Part shown: piece after piece, positions 14,421 to 21,860 of the stretch
Position numbering within the stretch: position 1 is the first letter of the stretch
Layout: every line of letters starts with the position of its first letter
From: JANXZO01 sp964355115
GTDB lineage: Bacteria > Bacteroidota > Bacteroidia > Bacteroidales > FEN-979
Assembly: GCA_964355115.1 (NCBI GenBank)
Contig: CAYHCQ010000041.1
Coordinates: 1-24,276 of the forward strand
Direction of reading: 5' to 3'
Length of the DNA stretch: 24,276 nt
Notes under the pieces: model-generated
The model's database searches: none
Told to the model about the DNA's origin: nothing
The model's input: only the letters and a program-made list of their open reading frames with translations
Position numbers and translations under genes: made by a program

Positions 14421-15200
14421 CTACTCAAGTTCGATGGTCACGGCCTGGTCTATTTTGAGTCCGAGCAGGCTGCTGGCTTTTCCTTCCCGGATGGCGATCT
14501 CGAGATAGCCGCTGCTCGAGAAAAGTGCCAGCATTTCGCCCTGGTTTACATCTTTGTAACCTTGGCTGATCTCTGTTATCCTGTAATTCGGCGACCGGAA
14601 GGTGATGGTAAATTTGTGCCCTTTTGTTGCCGATTTGAATAGCGTTTCGGTGATGTTCGTAAATACGTTCTCATAGTTGTCGACAAAGATCACCTTTCCC
14701 TTGACCAGATCGCCCTGAATGACCGGCTGAAAGGAGATCTTCTGCATGATCTTGTCCTTGGGATGGCCAAGTTCTTCAAAGGGTTTGCCCGCAGCTATAT
14801 GGCAGGCCACCTTAACGAAAACATCGCGTGTTGAGAAGGTGAAATAGTCGGAATCCTGGATGATGTCGAGTTCGATGATGCGGTCGGGTTTGCTGTCGAA
14901 GATAAGGGAGAATATTCCGTTGTCGGCAGCGATGAAATAGTGGCCATCCTTCACCACCAGAGTATGCGGGGTTTCGATGGCAGCCTCGGTATTGATGGCC
15001 AGGATGTGAACGGTGCCTTCGGGGAAGTTGCGGTAAAAATTACGGATGATAAAGGCCGCCTGGTTCAGGTCGAACGCCGGTATCTGGTGGGTAATGTCGA
15101 CGATCTGTGCATCGGGCATCAGCCGCAGGATGGCGCCCTTGACAGCCCCGATGTAGTGGTCTCTGAGTCCCCAGTCGCTCGTAAGCGTAATGATGGCCAT
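14421..15200 (-). CDS. S-adenosyl-L-methionine hydrolase (DUF62 / SAM hydroxide adenosyltransferase)
   Basis: A 259-residue protein of the DUF62 family, whose members split S-adenosylmethionine to adenosine and methionine using an activated water. The N-terminal block ITLTSDWGLRDHYIGAVKGAI (given in part), with the SAM-contacting aspartate near residue 9, is diagnostic. VDITHQIPAFDLNQAAFI, LAINTEA, FIAADNGIFSLIF and VFTNITETLF follow in the canonical order of the two-domain fold. Length is as expected. The start at 15200 is preceded by a TACCTTTG element about 26 bp upstream, and the gene is divergent from phoH. Why Bacteroidota keep this enzyme is not settled; SAM turnover or salvage is usually inferred. 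Confidence 0.93.
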   Translation of the reverse strand: MAIITLTSDWGLRDHYIGAVKGAILRLMPDAQIVDITHQIPAFDLNQAAFIIRNFYRNFPEGTVHILAINTEAAIETPHTLVVKDGHYFIAADNGIFSLIFDSKPDRIIELDIIQDSDYFTFSTRDVFVKVACHIAAGKPFEELGHPKDKIMQKISFQPVIQGDLVKGKVIFVDNYENVFTNITETLFKSATKGHKFTITFRSPNYRITEISQGYKDVNQGEMLALFSSSGYLEIAIREGKASSLLGLKIDQAVTIELE

Positions 15201-15211
15201 GGATTTATTCG

Positions 15212-15219
15212 TACTTTTG
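15212..15219 (+). promoter_or_regulatory. Putative -7 promoter element of phoH
   Basis: TACTTTTG matches TAnnTTTG and lies about 25 bp before the phoH ATG at 15244. It falls within a possible upstream extension of the phoH frame, which argues against that extension. Confidence 0.6.
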
Positions 15220-15225
15220 CGTATT

Positions 15226-15233
15226 CAAAGGTA
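15226..15233 (-). promoter_or_regulatory. Putative -7 promoter element of the SAM hydrolase gene
   Basis: The minus strand reads TACCTTTG, only 6 bp from the oppositely oriented phoH element. The two promoters overlap in their -33 and start regions and probably compete for polymerase. Confidence 0.6.
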
Positions 15234-15243
15234 CAAACTTTTC

Positions 15244-16185
15244 ATGAGTGAGAAAATAATAAGCATCGAATCGGTCCACCCGCTCGATATTTTCGGGGCC
15301 AATGATCAGAACCTCGAGGCGATTCGCAACTACTTTCCGAAACTGAAGATCGTCTCCCGCGATAACTTCATCAAGGCCCTGGGTGAAGAGGCCGATCTGC
15401 TTGCTTTCGGGGAGCAGTTCACCGCGCTGGTACTCCATGTTGAAAAATTCGGACGGCTCACAAAAACCGACATCACGCAGATCCTCGGTGGTGGATTCAA
15501 CGGGCAGTCCCAGGCTCCCGAAGGTCACTCTGAAGTGCTTGTGCATGGAAAAAACGGCATGCTGATCCGGGCCCGAACACCCAACCAGCGGCGGCTGGTC
15601 GAGAGCAGCGAAAAGAACGACCTGGTATTTGCCGTTGGACCCGCCGGCACAGGCAAGACGTACACCGCGGTGGCGCTTGCCGTCAGGGCGCTCAAAAACA
15701 AGGAGATCCAGCGGATCATCCTCACCCGCCCTGCCGTTGAAGCCGGCGAAAACCTCGGCTTCCTTCCGGGCGACCTGAAAGAGAAACTCGATCCCTACCT
15801 CCAGCCGCTGTACGACGCACTGAAAGATATGCTTCCCGGCACCAAACTTCTCTCCTATATCGAAGACAATACCATCGAGATCGCTCCGCTGGCTTTCATG
15901 CGCGGACGAACCCTCAACAACGCCTTCGTCCTCCTCGATGAAGCACAGAATACGACCCCCAGCCAGCTGAAGATGTTCCTTACCCGCATGGGCTCCTCCG
16001 CCAAGTTCATCGTCACCGGCGACATCACCCAGATCGATCTGCCCCGCAACCAGACCTCCGGCCTCATACATGCGCAAAGCATCCTGCGCGGCATACCCGG
16101 TATCGATTTTATATACCTCGATAATTCCGACATCATCCGGCATAAACTTGTGGGAAAGATTATTGATGCGTACAGCACTGAATAA
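15244..16185 (+). CDS. phoH: PhoH-family ATPase
   Basis: A 313-residue cytoplasmic P-loop ATPase of the PhoH/YbeZ type, a family tied to RNA metabolism and ribosome maturation, often next to the endoribonuclease YbeY (not seen here). The Walker A motif GPAGTGKT is at 132-139 and Walker B LLDEAQ at 230-235. ILTRPAVEAGENLGFLPGD and KFIVTGDITQIDLP are the conserved flanking motifs. The N-terminal 100 residues contain the KH-like segment, with LKIVSRDNFIKALGEE. I chose ATG 15244 rather than 15190, because the upstream codons overlap both divergent promoters and lack family similarity. Confidence 0.94.
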   Translation: MSEKIISIESVHPLDIFGANDQNLEAIRNYFPKLKIVSRDNFIKALGEEADLLAFGEQFTALVLHVEKFGRLTKTDITQILGGGFNGQSQAPEGHSEVLVHGKNGMLIRARTPNQRRLVESSEKNDLVFAVGPAGTGKTYTAVALAVRALKNKEIQRIILTRPAVEAGENLGFLPGDLKEKLDPYLQPLYDALKDMLPGTKLLSYIEDNTIEIAPLAFMRGRTLNNAFVLLDEAQNTTPSQLKMFLTRMGSSAKFIVTGDITQIDLPRNQTSGLIHAQSILRGIPGIDFIYLDNSDIIRHKLVGKIIDAYSTE

Positions 16186-16189
16186 CCAC

Positions 16190-16245
16190 CTCTTTAACTC
16201 TTTAACTCTTCCCCTCCTACCCTCTTACCCTATTTTTCTCTTACC
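16190..16245. repeat. Degenerate octamer array upstream of purC, 7 units
   Basis: Units start with CT every 8 bp: CTCTTTAA twice, CTCTTCCC, CTCCTACC, CTCTTACC, CTATTTTT and CTCTTACC. The array fills the gap between the phoH stop and the purC promoter. Confidence 0.7.
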
Positions 16246-16255
16246 CTTATTTTTT

Positions 16256-16263
16256 TATCTTTG
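16256..16263 (+). promoter_or_regulatory. Putative -7 promoter element of purC
   Basis: TATCTTTG, a perfect TAnnTTTG match, 20 bp before the purC ATG. The bases where a -33 box should lie belong to the octamer array. Confidence 0.65.
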
Positions 16264-16283
16264 CAATATAAATATGTACTCCC

Positions 16284-17231
16284 ATGAGCAACGTTCTTAC
16301 AAAAACCAACTTCTCCCTTCCCGGCCAGAAATCCCTCTACCAGGGCAAGGTACGCGACGTTTATAATATTGATGACAAACTTCTGGTGATGGTTGCCAGC
16401 GACCGTATATCGGCATTCGATGTGGTGCTGCCCAAGGGCATCCCTTACAAGGGACAGGTACTGAACCAGATCGCCGAAAAATTCCTCGATGCCACGGCCG
16501 ACATTTGTCCGAACTGGAAAATAGCCAGTCCCGATCCCAACGTGAGCATCGGCCGCTTTTGCAAGATCTATCCCGTGGAGATGATCATCCGCGGTTACCT
16601 TACGGGTAGTTCGTGGCGCACGTACCAGAAGGGCTCCAGGAGCATCTGCGGGGTGCCTATCCCTAACGGCATGAAGGAACACCAGCGTTTTGCCGAGCCC
16701 ATCATCACGCCTACAACAAAAGCTTCTGAGGGCCATGATGAGGACATATCCGAATCAGAACTGATCGCCGAAGGACTCATCCCCAGGGAGGAGTACGAAC
16801 TGATCAGGAAATATACCCGGGCACTTTTCCAGCGTGGAACCGAAATGGCAGCAGCCAAAGGGCTGATCCTTGTCGACACAAAGTATGAATTTGGGAAGGG
16901 TCCTGATGGGAAAATATATCTCTGCGACGAGATCCACACCCCCGATTCATCCCGCTATTTTTATAGTGATGGCTACGAAATCCGCCAGGAGCGGGGCGAA
17001 CAACAACGCCAGCTATCCAAGGAGTTCGTGCGCGAATGGCTTATGGCAAATGGGTTCATGGGCAAAGAGGGTCAAACAGTTCCCGAAATGAGCGAGGAGT
17101 GGATAAATGAAATTTCGGACCGTTACATTGAACTCTACGAAAATATCATTGGTGAGAAATTTATCCGCAGTGAAACCGAAAATATCAATGCGCGGATTGA
17201 AACGAATATCCTCAACTGGCTTCATTCATGA
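16284..17231 (+). CDS. purC: Phosphoribosylaminoimidazole-succinocarboxamide synthase
   Basis: SAICAR synthase joins aspartate to CAIR with ATP in de novo purine synthesis. The 315-residue length fits the longer class of the enzyme found in Bacteroidota and fungi. Conserved blocks are in place: LYQGKVRDVYNIDDKLL near residue 18, VASDRISAFDVVLPKGIPYKG (given in part) near 38, EMIIRGYLTGSSW around 96-108, and LILVDTKYEFGKGPDGKIYL and DEIHTPDSSRYF in the C-terminal half. The stop overlaps the start of the DegT aminotransferase by 4 bp (ATGA), so a purine enzyme and a sugar-modifying enzyme are translationally coupled. A TATCTTTG promoter lies 20 bp upstream. Confidence 0.96.
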   Translation: MSNVLTKTNFSLPGQKSLYQGKVRDVYNIDDKLLVMVASDRISAFDVVLPKGIPYKGQVLNQIAEKFLDATADICPNWKIASPDPNVSIGRFCKIYPVEMIIRGYLTGSSWRTYQKGSRSICGVPIPNGMKEHQRFAEPIITPTTKASEGHDEDISESELIAEGLIPREEYELIRKYTRALFQRGTEMAAAKGLILVDTKYEFGKGPDGKIYLCDEIHTPDSSRYFYSDGYEIRQERGEQQRQLSKEFVREWLMANGFMGKEGQTVPEMSEEWINEISDRYIELYENIIGEKFIRSETENINARIETNILNWLHS

Positions 17232-18442
17232 TACCTTTCTCTCCTCCCAGAATGGATCAAAAGATCGTCGACGCAGTTGTTGACACGCTCTATTCCGGAT
17301 GGATTACCACAGGTCCGAAAACGAAGCGGTTTGAAAAGAACCTCACCGATTATGGCGGGCATAAAATCACCCTCTGTGTGAGTTCCGCCTCGGCAGGACT
17401 GGAGCTGATGCTTCGCTGGTATGGAGTGAAACCCGGCGACGAGGTGATCGTTCCCGCTTACACTTATTCGGCCACAGCCAATGTTGTTGTACATTGCGGT
17501 GCCCGGGTGGTATTTGTCGATGCCGGTTCCGATTTCAATATCGATGTTGATGCAATCCGCAGTGCAATTACTCCACGCACAAAGGTGATCATGCCGGTTG
17601 ATGTAGCCGGATGGCCGTGCGACTATGAATCCATTAACGCGTTGGTAAAAGACCCGGCGATACTTTCGTATTTCAAGCCTGAATCGGAGGAGCAAAAAAA
17701 ACTGGGGCGAATCCTGGTACTTTCCGATGCCGCCCACTCGATTGGCGCCGGGTACCACGGTAAAAAAGCAGGAAACCTCACCGACATAACGGTTTACTCA
17801 TTTCACGCTGTAAAAAATCTCACTACGGCCGAAGGTGGTGCCGTGTGCATAAACCTTCCCGAACCTTTCGACCACGACAAAATATACAAAGCGCTCAATG
17901 CCAAGTCACTTCACGGACAAACCAAGGATGCCCTGGCCAAAACAAAGATCGGAAGCTGGCGATACGATATCATTGAACCGGGATACAAATACAACATGAC
18001 CGACATTCAGGCGGCCATGGGACTGGTTGAACTGGAGCGGTACGACAGCGACATACTGGTTCGGCGCAAAGCCATCTTCGACCGGTATGCGGCAGCCTTT
18101 GCCACCTATGCATGGGCACAGGTACCCGAATATGAGCGTGCCGGCCGTTACTCCTCCTACCATGTTTTCCTTCTCAGGATAAGAGATATCAGCGAAAGCC
18201 AGCGCGACCGCATCATCATTGAAATCTTCAACAGGGATGTAGCAGTAAATGTTCATTTTGTACCCCTACCCATGATGACCTATTACCGCGAAGCCGGCTA
18301 TCGCATCAGCGATTACCCGGTTGCCTACGATAATTATTCACGGGAGATAAGTCTGCCGGTTTATTATGATCTCACTGATGAAATGGTTGACACTGTGGTG
18401 AAGGCGGTGGTGGAGGCGGTGGGGTTGATAGTTAATAGTTAA
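17228..18442 (+). CDS. DegT/DnrJ/EryC1/StrS-type sugar aminotransferase
   Basis: A 404-residue PLP enzyme that transfers an amino group, usually from glutamate, to a nucleotide keto-sugar, making the amino sugars used in surface glycans. The family start IPFSPPRMDQKIVDAVVDTL is followed by SGWITTGP. SSASAGLELML binds the phosphate, SDAAHSIGA at 166-174 holds the PLP-contacting aspartate, and SFHAVKNLTT places the Schiff-base lysine at about 196. An extra segment near 140-162 (SYFKPESEEQKKLG) is seen in one sub-branch of the family. The last residues (LIVNS) and the stop codon are encoded by a heptamer array that continues to the next gene. The sugar substrate cannot be told, but a PglC-like transferase follows. 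Confidence 0.9.
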   Translation: MIPFSPPRMDQKIVDAVVDTLYSGWITTGPKTKRFEKNLTDYGGHKITLCVSSASAGLELMLRWYGVKPGDEVIVPAYTYSATANVVVHCGARVVFVDAGSDFNIDVDAIRSAITPRTKVIMPVDVAGWPCDYESINALVKDPAILSYFKPESEEQKKLGRILVLSDAAHSIGAGYHGKKAGNLTDITVYSFHAVKNLTTAEGGAVCINLPEPFDHDKIYKALNAKSLHGQTKDALAKTKIGSWRYDIIEPGYKYNMTDIQAAMGLVELERYDSDILVRRKAIFDRYAAAFATYAWAQVPEYERAGRYSSYHVFLLRIRDISESQRDRIIIEIFNRDVAVNVHFVPLPMMTYYREAGYRISDYPVAYDNYSREISLPVYYDLTDEMVDTVVKAVVEAVGLIVNS

Positions 18443-18472
18443 TAGTTAATAGTTAATAGTTAATAGTTGATA
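18424..18472. repeat. Perfect heptamer array, 7 units (GTTAATA), joining two genes
   Basis: GTTGATA, five perfect GTTAATA copies, and GTTGATA. The first units encode the aminotransferase C-terminus and its stop, and the last unit supplies the TTG start of the sugar transferase. It is the most regular array in the window. Confidence 0.95.
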
Positions 18473-19063
18473 ATCAGATTTTTAGATATTTTTTTTAGCA
18501 TTATCGGGCTGGTTGTTTGTTTGCCGTTATTTCTTGTGATTGCGGTCTGGACAAGCCTGGATTCGAAGGGAGGGGTTTTCTTCCGCCAGGTGCGGGTTGG
18601 GAAAGACAACAGGGACTTCAGGATTTTCAAGTTCCGGTCGATGCGGGCTGATTCGGATAAAAAAGGGGGCCTTACCATCGGGAACCGCGACAGCCGGATT
18701 ACGAATGTCGGTTACCATCTCAGGAAATACAAACTGGACGAGTTGCCTCAACTGATAAATGTTCTCACCGGCGAGATGAGCCTTGTCGGACCACGGCCCG
18801 AGATCCGTCAGTATGTTAACTTCTATACCGAAGAACAGAAGCGGATTCTTACTGTAAAGCCCGGCATCACCGACTGGGCCTCCATCGAATACATCAATGA
18901 AAACGAGATTCTGGGTAAATCATCACATCCGGAAACGACTTACATCGAAGAGGTGATGCCCGCAAAGATCCTGCTCAACCAACGTTACATCGACAACCGG
19001 TCGGTCGCGATGTATTTCCGCATTCTCGGACTTACTTTGAGAAAGATGGCTGGATGTAGCTGA
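18467..19063 (+). CDS. Initiating sugar-phosphate transferase (PglC/WcaJ C-domain type)
   Basis: A 198-residue bacterial sugar transferase that moves a sugar phosphate from a UDP-sugar to undecaprenyl phosphate, starting a glycan on the membrane. It is the short PglC-like form: one N-terminal hydrophobic hairpin (RFLDIFFSIIGLVVCLPLF, residues 4-22 and on), then the catalytic domain with FKFRSM, LRKYKLDELPQLINVL and the hallmark SLVGPRPE, followed by VKPGITDWASI. The start is a TTG, which lies where family members begin and inside the last unit of the heptamer array. A stop immediately precedes it in frame, so no upstream start is possible. With the aminotransferase it would make and load an amino sugar. 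Confidence 0.9.
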   Translation: MIIRFLDIFFSIIGLVVCLPLFLVIAVWTSLDSKGGVFFRQVRVGKDNRDFRIFKFRSMRADSDKKGGLTIGNRDSRITNVGYHLRKYKLDELPQLINVLTGEMSLVGPRPEIRQYVNFYTEEQKRILTVKPGITDWASIEYINENEILGKSSHPETTYIEEVMPAKILLNQRYIDNRSVAMYFRILGLTLRKMAGCS

Positions 19064-19101
19064 TGACCAAGGGAATAAAAAATCCATTGTCATTCTATCA
19101 A

Positions 19102-19114
19102 GATAATGATTATC
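19102..19114. repeat. Inverted repeat in the convergent gap
   Basis: GATAAT-G-ATTATC lies between the sugar transferase and the convergent unknown gene and overlaps the stop of the latter. The stem is AT-rich, so termination would be weak at best. Nothing else is visible in 19064-19109. Confidence 0.3.
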
Positions 19115-19481
19115 GACATCTCTGAGTCAGAGTAATCTTTCCTGTTGTCTCTAATTTCGCAATATACGAGCAACGTGTTGCTTCCACCTCAACAAATTTA
19201 ATTTCATATTCTTGTCCATAATCATTAATCGCAGTTTCATCAACTTCCTCTGCGTAAGATATTGCAGCGGATTCGACTGATGTCTCAACTATATCGAGGA
19301 TTTGTCCATTTCTGCCAGCAGCAACAAATAGATTAGGTTTCGAAAACGCATTTTCAAAATAAAGTACTACTCTTTTCACTCTTGTACAACCCGGTGCAAC
19401 TTTATTTGAGACGTCAATCTTTTCACTTTGAGTCCACATATGAGTCTCCATGGTTGAACTGTTTTTCATATTTACATTCAT
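19110..19481 (-). CDS. Hypothetical protein, 123 residues
   Basis: I do not recognise the family. The product is soluble, with no membrane segment or signal peptide: a polar N-terminus with several Met (NMKNSSTMETHMW), then predicted beta strands (RVKRVVLYFE, NLFVAAGRNGQILDIVE) and an acidic stretch ending YGQEYEIKFVEVEATR. The end SYIAKLETTGKITLTQ looks like strand-turn-strand. The ATG at 19481 is preferred to the TTG at 19508, because a promoter-like TCATTTTG lies 5 bp before it, the same close spacing as at higB and cinA. GC content is lower than in neighbouring metabolic genes, which suits an accessory gene. It is divergent from the DUF4160/DUF2442 pair. Confidence 0.55.
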   Translation of the reverse strand: MNVNMKNSSTMETHMWTQSEKIDVSNKVAPGCTRVKRVVLYFENAFSKPNLFVAAGRNGQILDIVETSVESAAISYAEEVDETAINDYGQEYEIKFVEVEATRCSYIAKLETTGKITLTQRCR

Positions 19482-19486
19482 GCCTG

Positions 19487-19494
19487 CAAAATGA
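19487..19494 (-). promoter_or_regulatory. Near-match promoter element of the hypothetical gene
   Basis: The minus strand reads TCATTTTG, one base off TAnnTTTG, followed by five bases and the ATG at 19481. Confidence 0.35.
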
Positions 19495-19569
19495 ACCGAA
19501 GAAAACAACCATGCAATAGCCCGAAAGGGTCATTTTACAGTAATTGTATCACTTTTGATAAATTGTTTG

Positions 19570-19577
19570 TAATTTTG
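19570..19577 (+). promoter_or_regulatory. Putative -7 promoter element of the DUF4160/DUF2442 pair
   Basis: TAATTTTG, a full TAnnTTTG match, 16 bp before the ATG at 19594. Confidence 0.55.
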
Positions 19578-19593
19578 TCTGAAAACACTTAAC

Positions 19594-19860
19594 ATGCCAA
19601 CATTGTCAATGTTCTTTGGAATCATCATCCGGATGTTTTATGCTCCAAAAGAACATAATCCACCTCATATTCATGTCTATTATCAAGACAGCAAGGCTGT
19701 TATCGATATCGGAACTTGTGAAATAATAAATGGGGTATTACCGTCCAAACAATTGCGGTTGGTGGTTGCCTGGATTGAAATTCATCAAGAGGAACTAATT
19801 GCTGACTGGAAATTATGTCAGAATGGTGAAAAGCCTTTTAAAATAGATCCCTTAAAATAA
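19594..19860 (+). CDS. DUF4160 domain protein
   Basis: An 88-residue protein with the whole DUF4160 domain: FGIIIRMFY, then the signature EHNPPHIHVYY, KAVIDIGTCEIINGVLP, and the helix LRLVVAWIEIHQEELIADW. The HxPPHIH motif is highly conserved in the family, though no activity is firmly known. It lies 5 bp upstream of a DUF2442 gene. This small two-gene arrangement is widespread in bacteria and resembles a toxin-antitoxin layout in size and spacing. A DUF4160 protein as the upstream member is usual. A toxin-antitoxin role would be inference from context only. Confidence 0.88.
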   Translation: MPTLSMFFGIIIRMFYAPKEHNPPHIHVYYQDSKAVIDIGTCEIINGVLPSKQLRLVVAWIEIHQEELIADWKLCQNGEKPFKIDPLK

Positions 19861-19865
19861 CCAGT

Positions 19866-20108
19866 ATGTACAAAGCAATCAAGGAGGTCATTCCTGGGCC
19901 AGATTATATGCTGCATTTAACATTTGAGAATGGTGAAAAGCGTTTGTTTGACATGAAACCGTACCTCGAAACAGGTATTTTTAAGGAATTAAAAGATATT
20001 ACCATATTTGAAACCGTACACATTTGTTTTGATTCCATCGAATGGGACAATGAGGCGGATTTTGACCCAGAAATACTATATGAGGAGAGCTGTTCGTTGC
20101 AAATCTGA
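19866..20108 (+). CDS. DUF2442 domain protein
   Basis: An 80-residue protein covering the full DUF2442 fold: VIPGPDYMLHLTFENGEKRLFDMKPYL (given in part), then GIFKELKD, and IEWDNEADFDPEILYE. The W-x-N/G-x-D-(F/L)-x-P-E-x-L/LY block near the end is the family signature. The gene follows the DUF4160 gene by 5 bp and is probably its partner. Some family members have been described as binding nucleic acid or other small proteins, but nothing here shows it. The stop is followed by an AT-rich palindromic gap to a convergent gene. Confidence 0.88.
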   Translation: MYKAIKEVIPGPDYMLHLTFENGEKRLFDMKPYLETGIFKELKDITIFETVHICFDSIEWDNEADFDPEILYEESCSLQI

Positions 20109-20136
20109 GCATGGCAAATGCACAGTGCAAATTGTA

Positions 20137-20161
20137 AAATTTTAAAATTTGGAGTAGCTCC
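20137..20161. terminator. Palindromic gap between convergent genes
   Basis: AAATTTTAAAATTT at 20137-20150 is a perfect palindrome, followed at once by GGAGTAGCTCC, a 4-bp stem with a 3-nt loop. It could terminate transcription from both sides. On the minus strand the flanking bases (AAATGGTGAAATGG) resemble the octamer array at gldF/gldG. Confidence 0.35.
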
Positions 20162-20178
20162 CCATTTCACCATTTGCT

Positions 20179-20739
20179 TTAGATCAACTTTTCTTTGAAG
20201 GCCCTCACCACGACCTGGGCGCGGGAGTACACCTGTAACTTATCGTAGATGTTCTTGATCTGAATGCACGCAGCAAGGCCAGTCAGCAAGGTACCATCCC
20301 GGAAATGAATGCTGCCGTTTTCATAAACGGCCATGTCGGCAATGCTGGCAATTAAAGCACTTTTTACTGAAAAGAAGTGCATGGCCGTGATGTAATTGGC
20401 AAAAGGTGGCCGGATATGCTCGGTAATTCCATCATGAAAATGATATAGCATGCAGGTACTGGTAAACGGAATTACCGTGAACCATATATCCTGCGGAGTT
20501 GCCGGGTAAAATCCGTAAATCTTCCCTTCTACCGGAAAATCAAGTTTCTTCCGGGCATCCTTGTCCAGCATGTAAATTTTATCGGTCAGGAAATAGATAT
20601 TCTGTTGATCGTCCTTGAGAATGGCATGAATATCAGCTTTTGTTCCGGAATTGATCTTCTGGAAGGAAAAGGATTGTCCTTCAGTATTTGCGTTGATCAG
20701 AACCAAGAAAATAAACAGCAGTAAGAAGCCTGGGGTCAT
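20179..20739 (-). pseudogene. Chimera: secreted propeller-like N-terminus fused to a LuxR HTH end
   Basis: A 186-residue product. It opens with a signal peptide (LLLFIFLVLINANTEG) and a propeller-like segment with AILKDDQQNIYFLTDKIYML, PQDIWFTVIPFTST and IASIADMAVYENGSIHF, as in beta-propeller secreted proteins. Near residue 160 it changes abruptly to IKNIYDKLQVYSRAQVVVRA and then FKEKLI, which is the recognition helix and end of a LuxR/NarL-type helix-turn-helix. The first half of that domain, and any membrane segment between, are missing, so neither part can work as usual. In-frame deletion within a larger sensor-regulator, or fusion of two genes, would both explain it. It overlaps the preceding sorted nuclease-like gene by 4 bp (ATGA), so the 5' end is native to this operon. 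Confidence 0.65.
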
Positions 20740-21860
20740 GGATGGTGGATAACCATAATTTTCTTACTGAAGGTCTTGTGGTTCACCTTCAGAAGGCACA
20801 AATAACTGCCCGATGCCATACCCGAGGCATCCCAATTCACCTCATGATACCCCGCTAACATGGTCTTATCGAGCAGGGTATCGATTAAAATACCCGATTC
20901 GTTATAGATCGTCACGGTAACTCTGACATTGCTTTCTGACAATTCAAACGGAATTGTAGTTGTTTTAGCAACCGGATTTGGAAAGATGGCGAGTAATTTC
21001 GCGGTGGCCGAGGCCTCAAATTCCCCGATTCCATTGGGAAAAAACAGAGGGCTTCCGGCCTCAACCCACGCCGTATAAATCAGGTTAGAAAGTACATCCG
21101 TTGCATTCCTGAAGAGAGCGATTGTAAAGGCGCCTGTTTTATCCCACAAAGCCTGGTAATAAACCGTTCCGCTGACGCTGCCTCCCGATTGTGTCTTTGC
21201 ATAGGTATCGGCCAGCAGAACACTGTCTACATACCTGTGGTTATCATACAGGTAGGTAAAAATGTAGTCCTGTATATCGCTGATAAATTGCGTGGAATCG
21301 GGCGGGTAAACCAGCAGAGACTCATAATTGCTGATCATTTTGGATTCGTAACGGGAGTGAATCCCGTTCTGGCCGGTCATCTGTCCATCGTAATTGTTCG
21401 TAATATGCAAAGGCATATGTCCGTCGGCTACATAATGGCCCAGGTCGGCGGCAAACTGTTCGGAAGCGTTCCAGTCGCCCCGGGCGAAGGCGCTCTTCAG
21501 CGAATCATAGGTGCGCATAGTAGCCCATGGAAGAATACCCTGGTCGATCACCCATCCCTCACCATGTGTACCAACCACCGAATCGTAGGTTTCAGGAATT
21601 CTTCCTGTGGCAACGTATTCCGGGTAATTCTCGATGTCGAGGTAGTGTCGGGGCGCTTCATCCGGGTCGGTATCCCTGCGGCTATCGGGATCGGAAGCAT
21701 GGCTGGTAACGAAATTGGTCCAGTTCGGCTTAAGAAACCCCAACTGTGCAGGCAGACATGCCGCCATGTTCTGGTTTATGATCCTGTGTCCTTTATAACC
21801 CCAGCCTGAAAGAAGGATGGCAAGCGGAAGGAGAATAAGCAGTGCAGTCAGTTTTTTCAT
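20736..21860 (-). CDS. Secreted S1/P1-nuclease-like zinc enzyme with type IX sorting tail
   Basis: A 374-residue exported protein of the S1/P1 nuclease / zinc phospholipase C superfamily. After a signal peptide of about 18 residues the mature chain would start with W-GYKGHRIIN, the N-terminal tryptophan and histidine being zinc ligands. DEAPRHYLDIENY gives the next histidine. DLGHYVADGHMPLHITNN and GIHSRYE carry the H-x3-D, H and H-x3-E ligands. All the expected metal ligands therefore appear present. The last 80 residues form a sorting domain (FPNPV, SESNVRVTVTIYNESG, GSYLCLLKV, FSKKIMVI), which sends it through the type IX system to the surface. The substrate may be nucleic acid 3'-phosphates or phospholipid. 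The start overlaps the SirB1 stop by 4 bp. Confidence 0.85.
   Translation of the reverse strand: MKKLTALLILLPLAILLSGWGYKGHRIINQNMAACLPAQLGFLKPNWTNFVTSHASDPDSRRDTDPDEAPRHYLDIENYPEYVATGRIPETYDSVVGTHGEGWVIDQGILPWATMRTYDSLKSAFARGDWNASEQFAADLGHYVADGHMPLHITNNYDGQMTGQNGIHSRYESKMISNYESLLVYPPDSTQFISDIQDYIFTYLYDNHRYVDSVLLADTYAKTQSGGSVSGTVYYQALWDKTGAFTIALFRNATDVLSNLIYTAWVEAGSPLFFPNGIGEFEASATAKLLAIFPNPVAKTTTIPFELSESNVRVTVTIYNESGILIDTLLDKTMLAGYHEVNWDASGMASGSYLCLLKVNHKTFSKKIMVIHHP

Noticed and set aside
15190..15243. Extended phoH start at 15190
   Set aside because: The extension overlaps both divergent promoter elements and has no similarity to PhoH proteins.
15205..16143. A 312-codon open frame on the minus strand antisense to phoH
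   Set aside because: It is a shadow of phoH: no family motif, low-complexity composition, and it overlaps a gene with clear Walker motifs.
18424..18472. CRISPR array or attachment site
   Set aside because: The units are 7 bp with no spacers, and there is no integrase or cas gene nearby.
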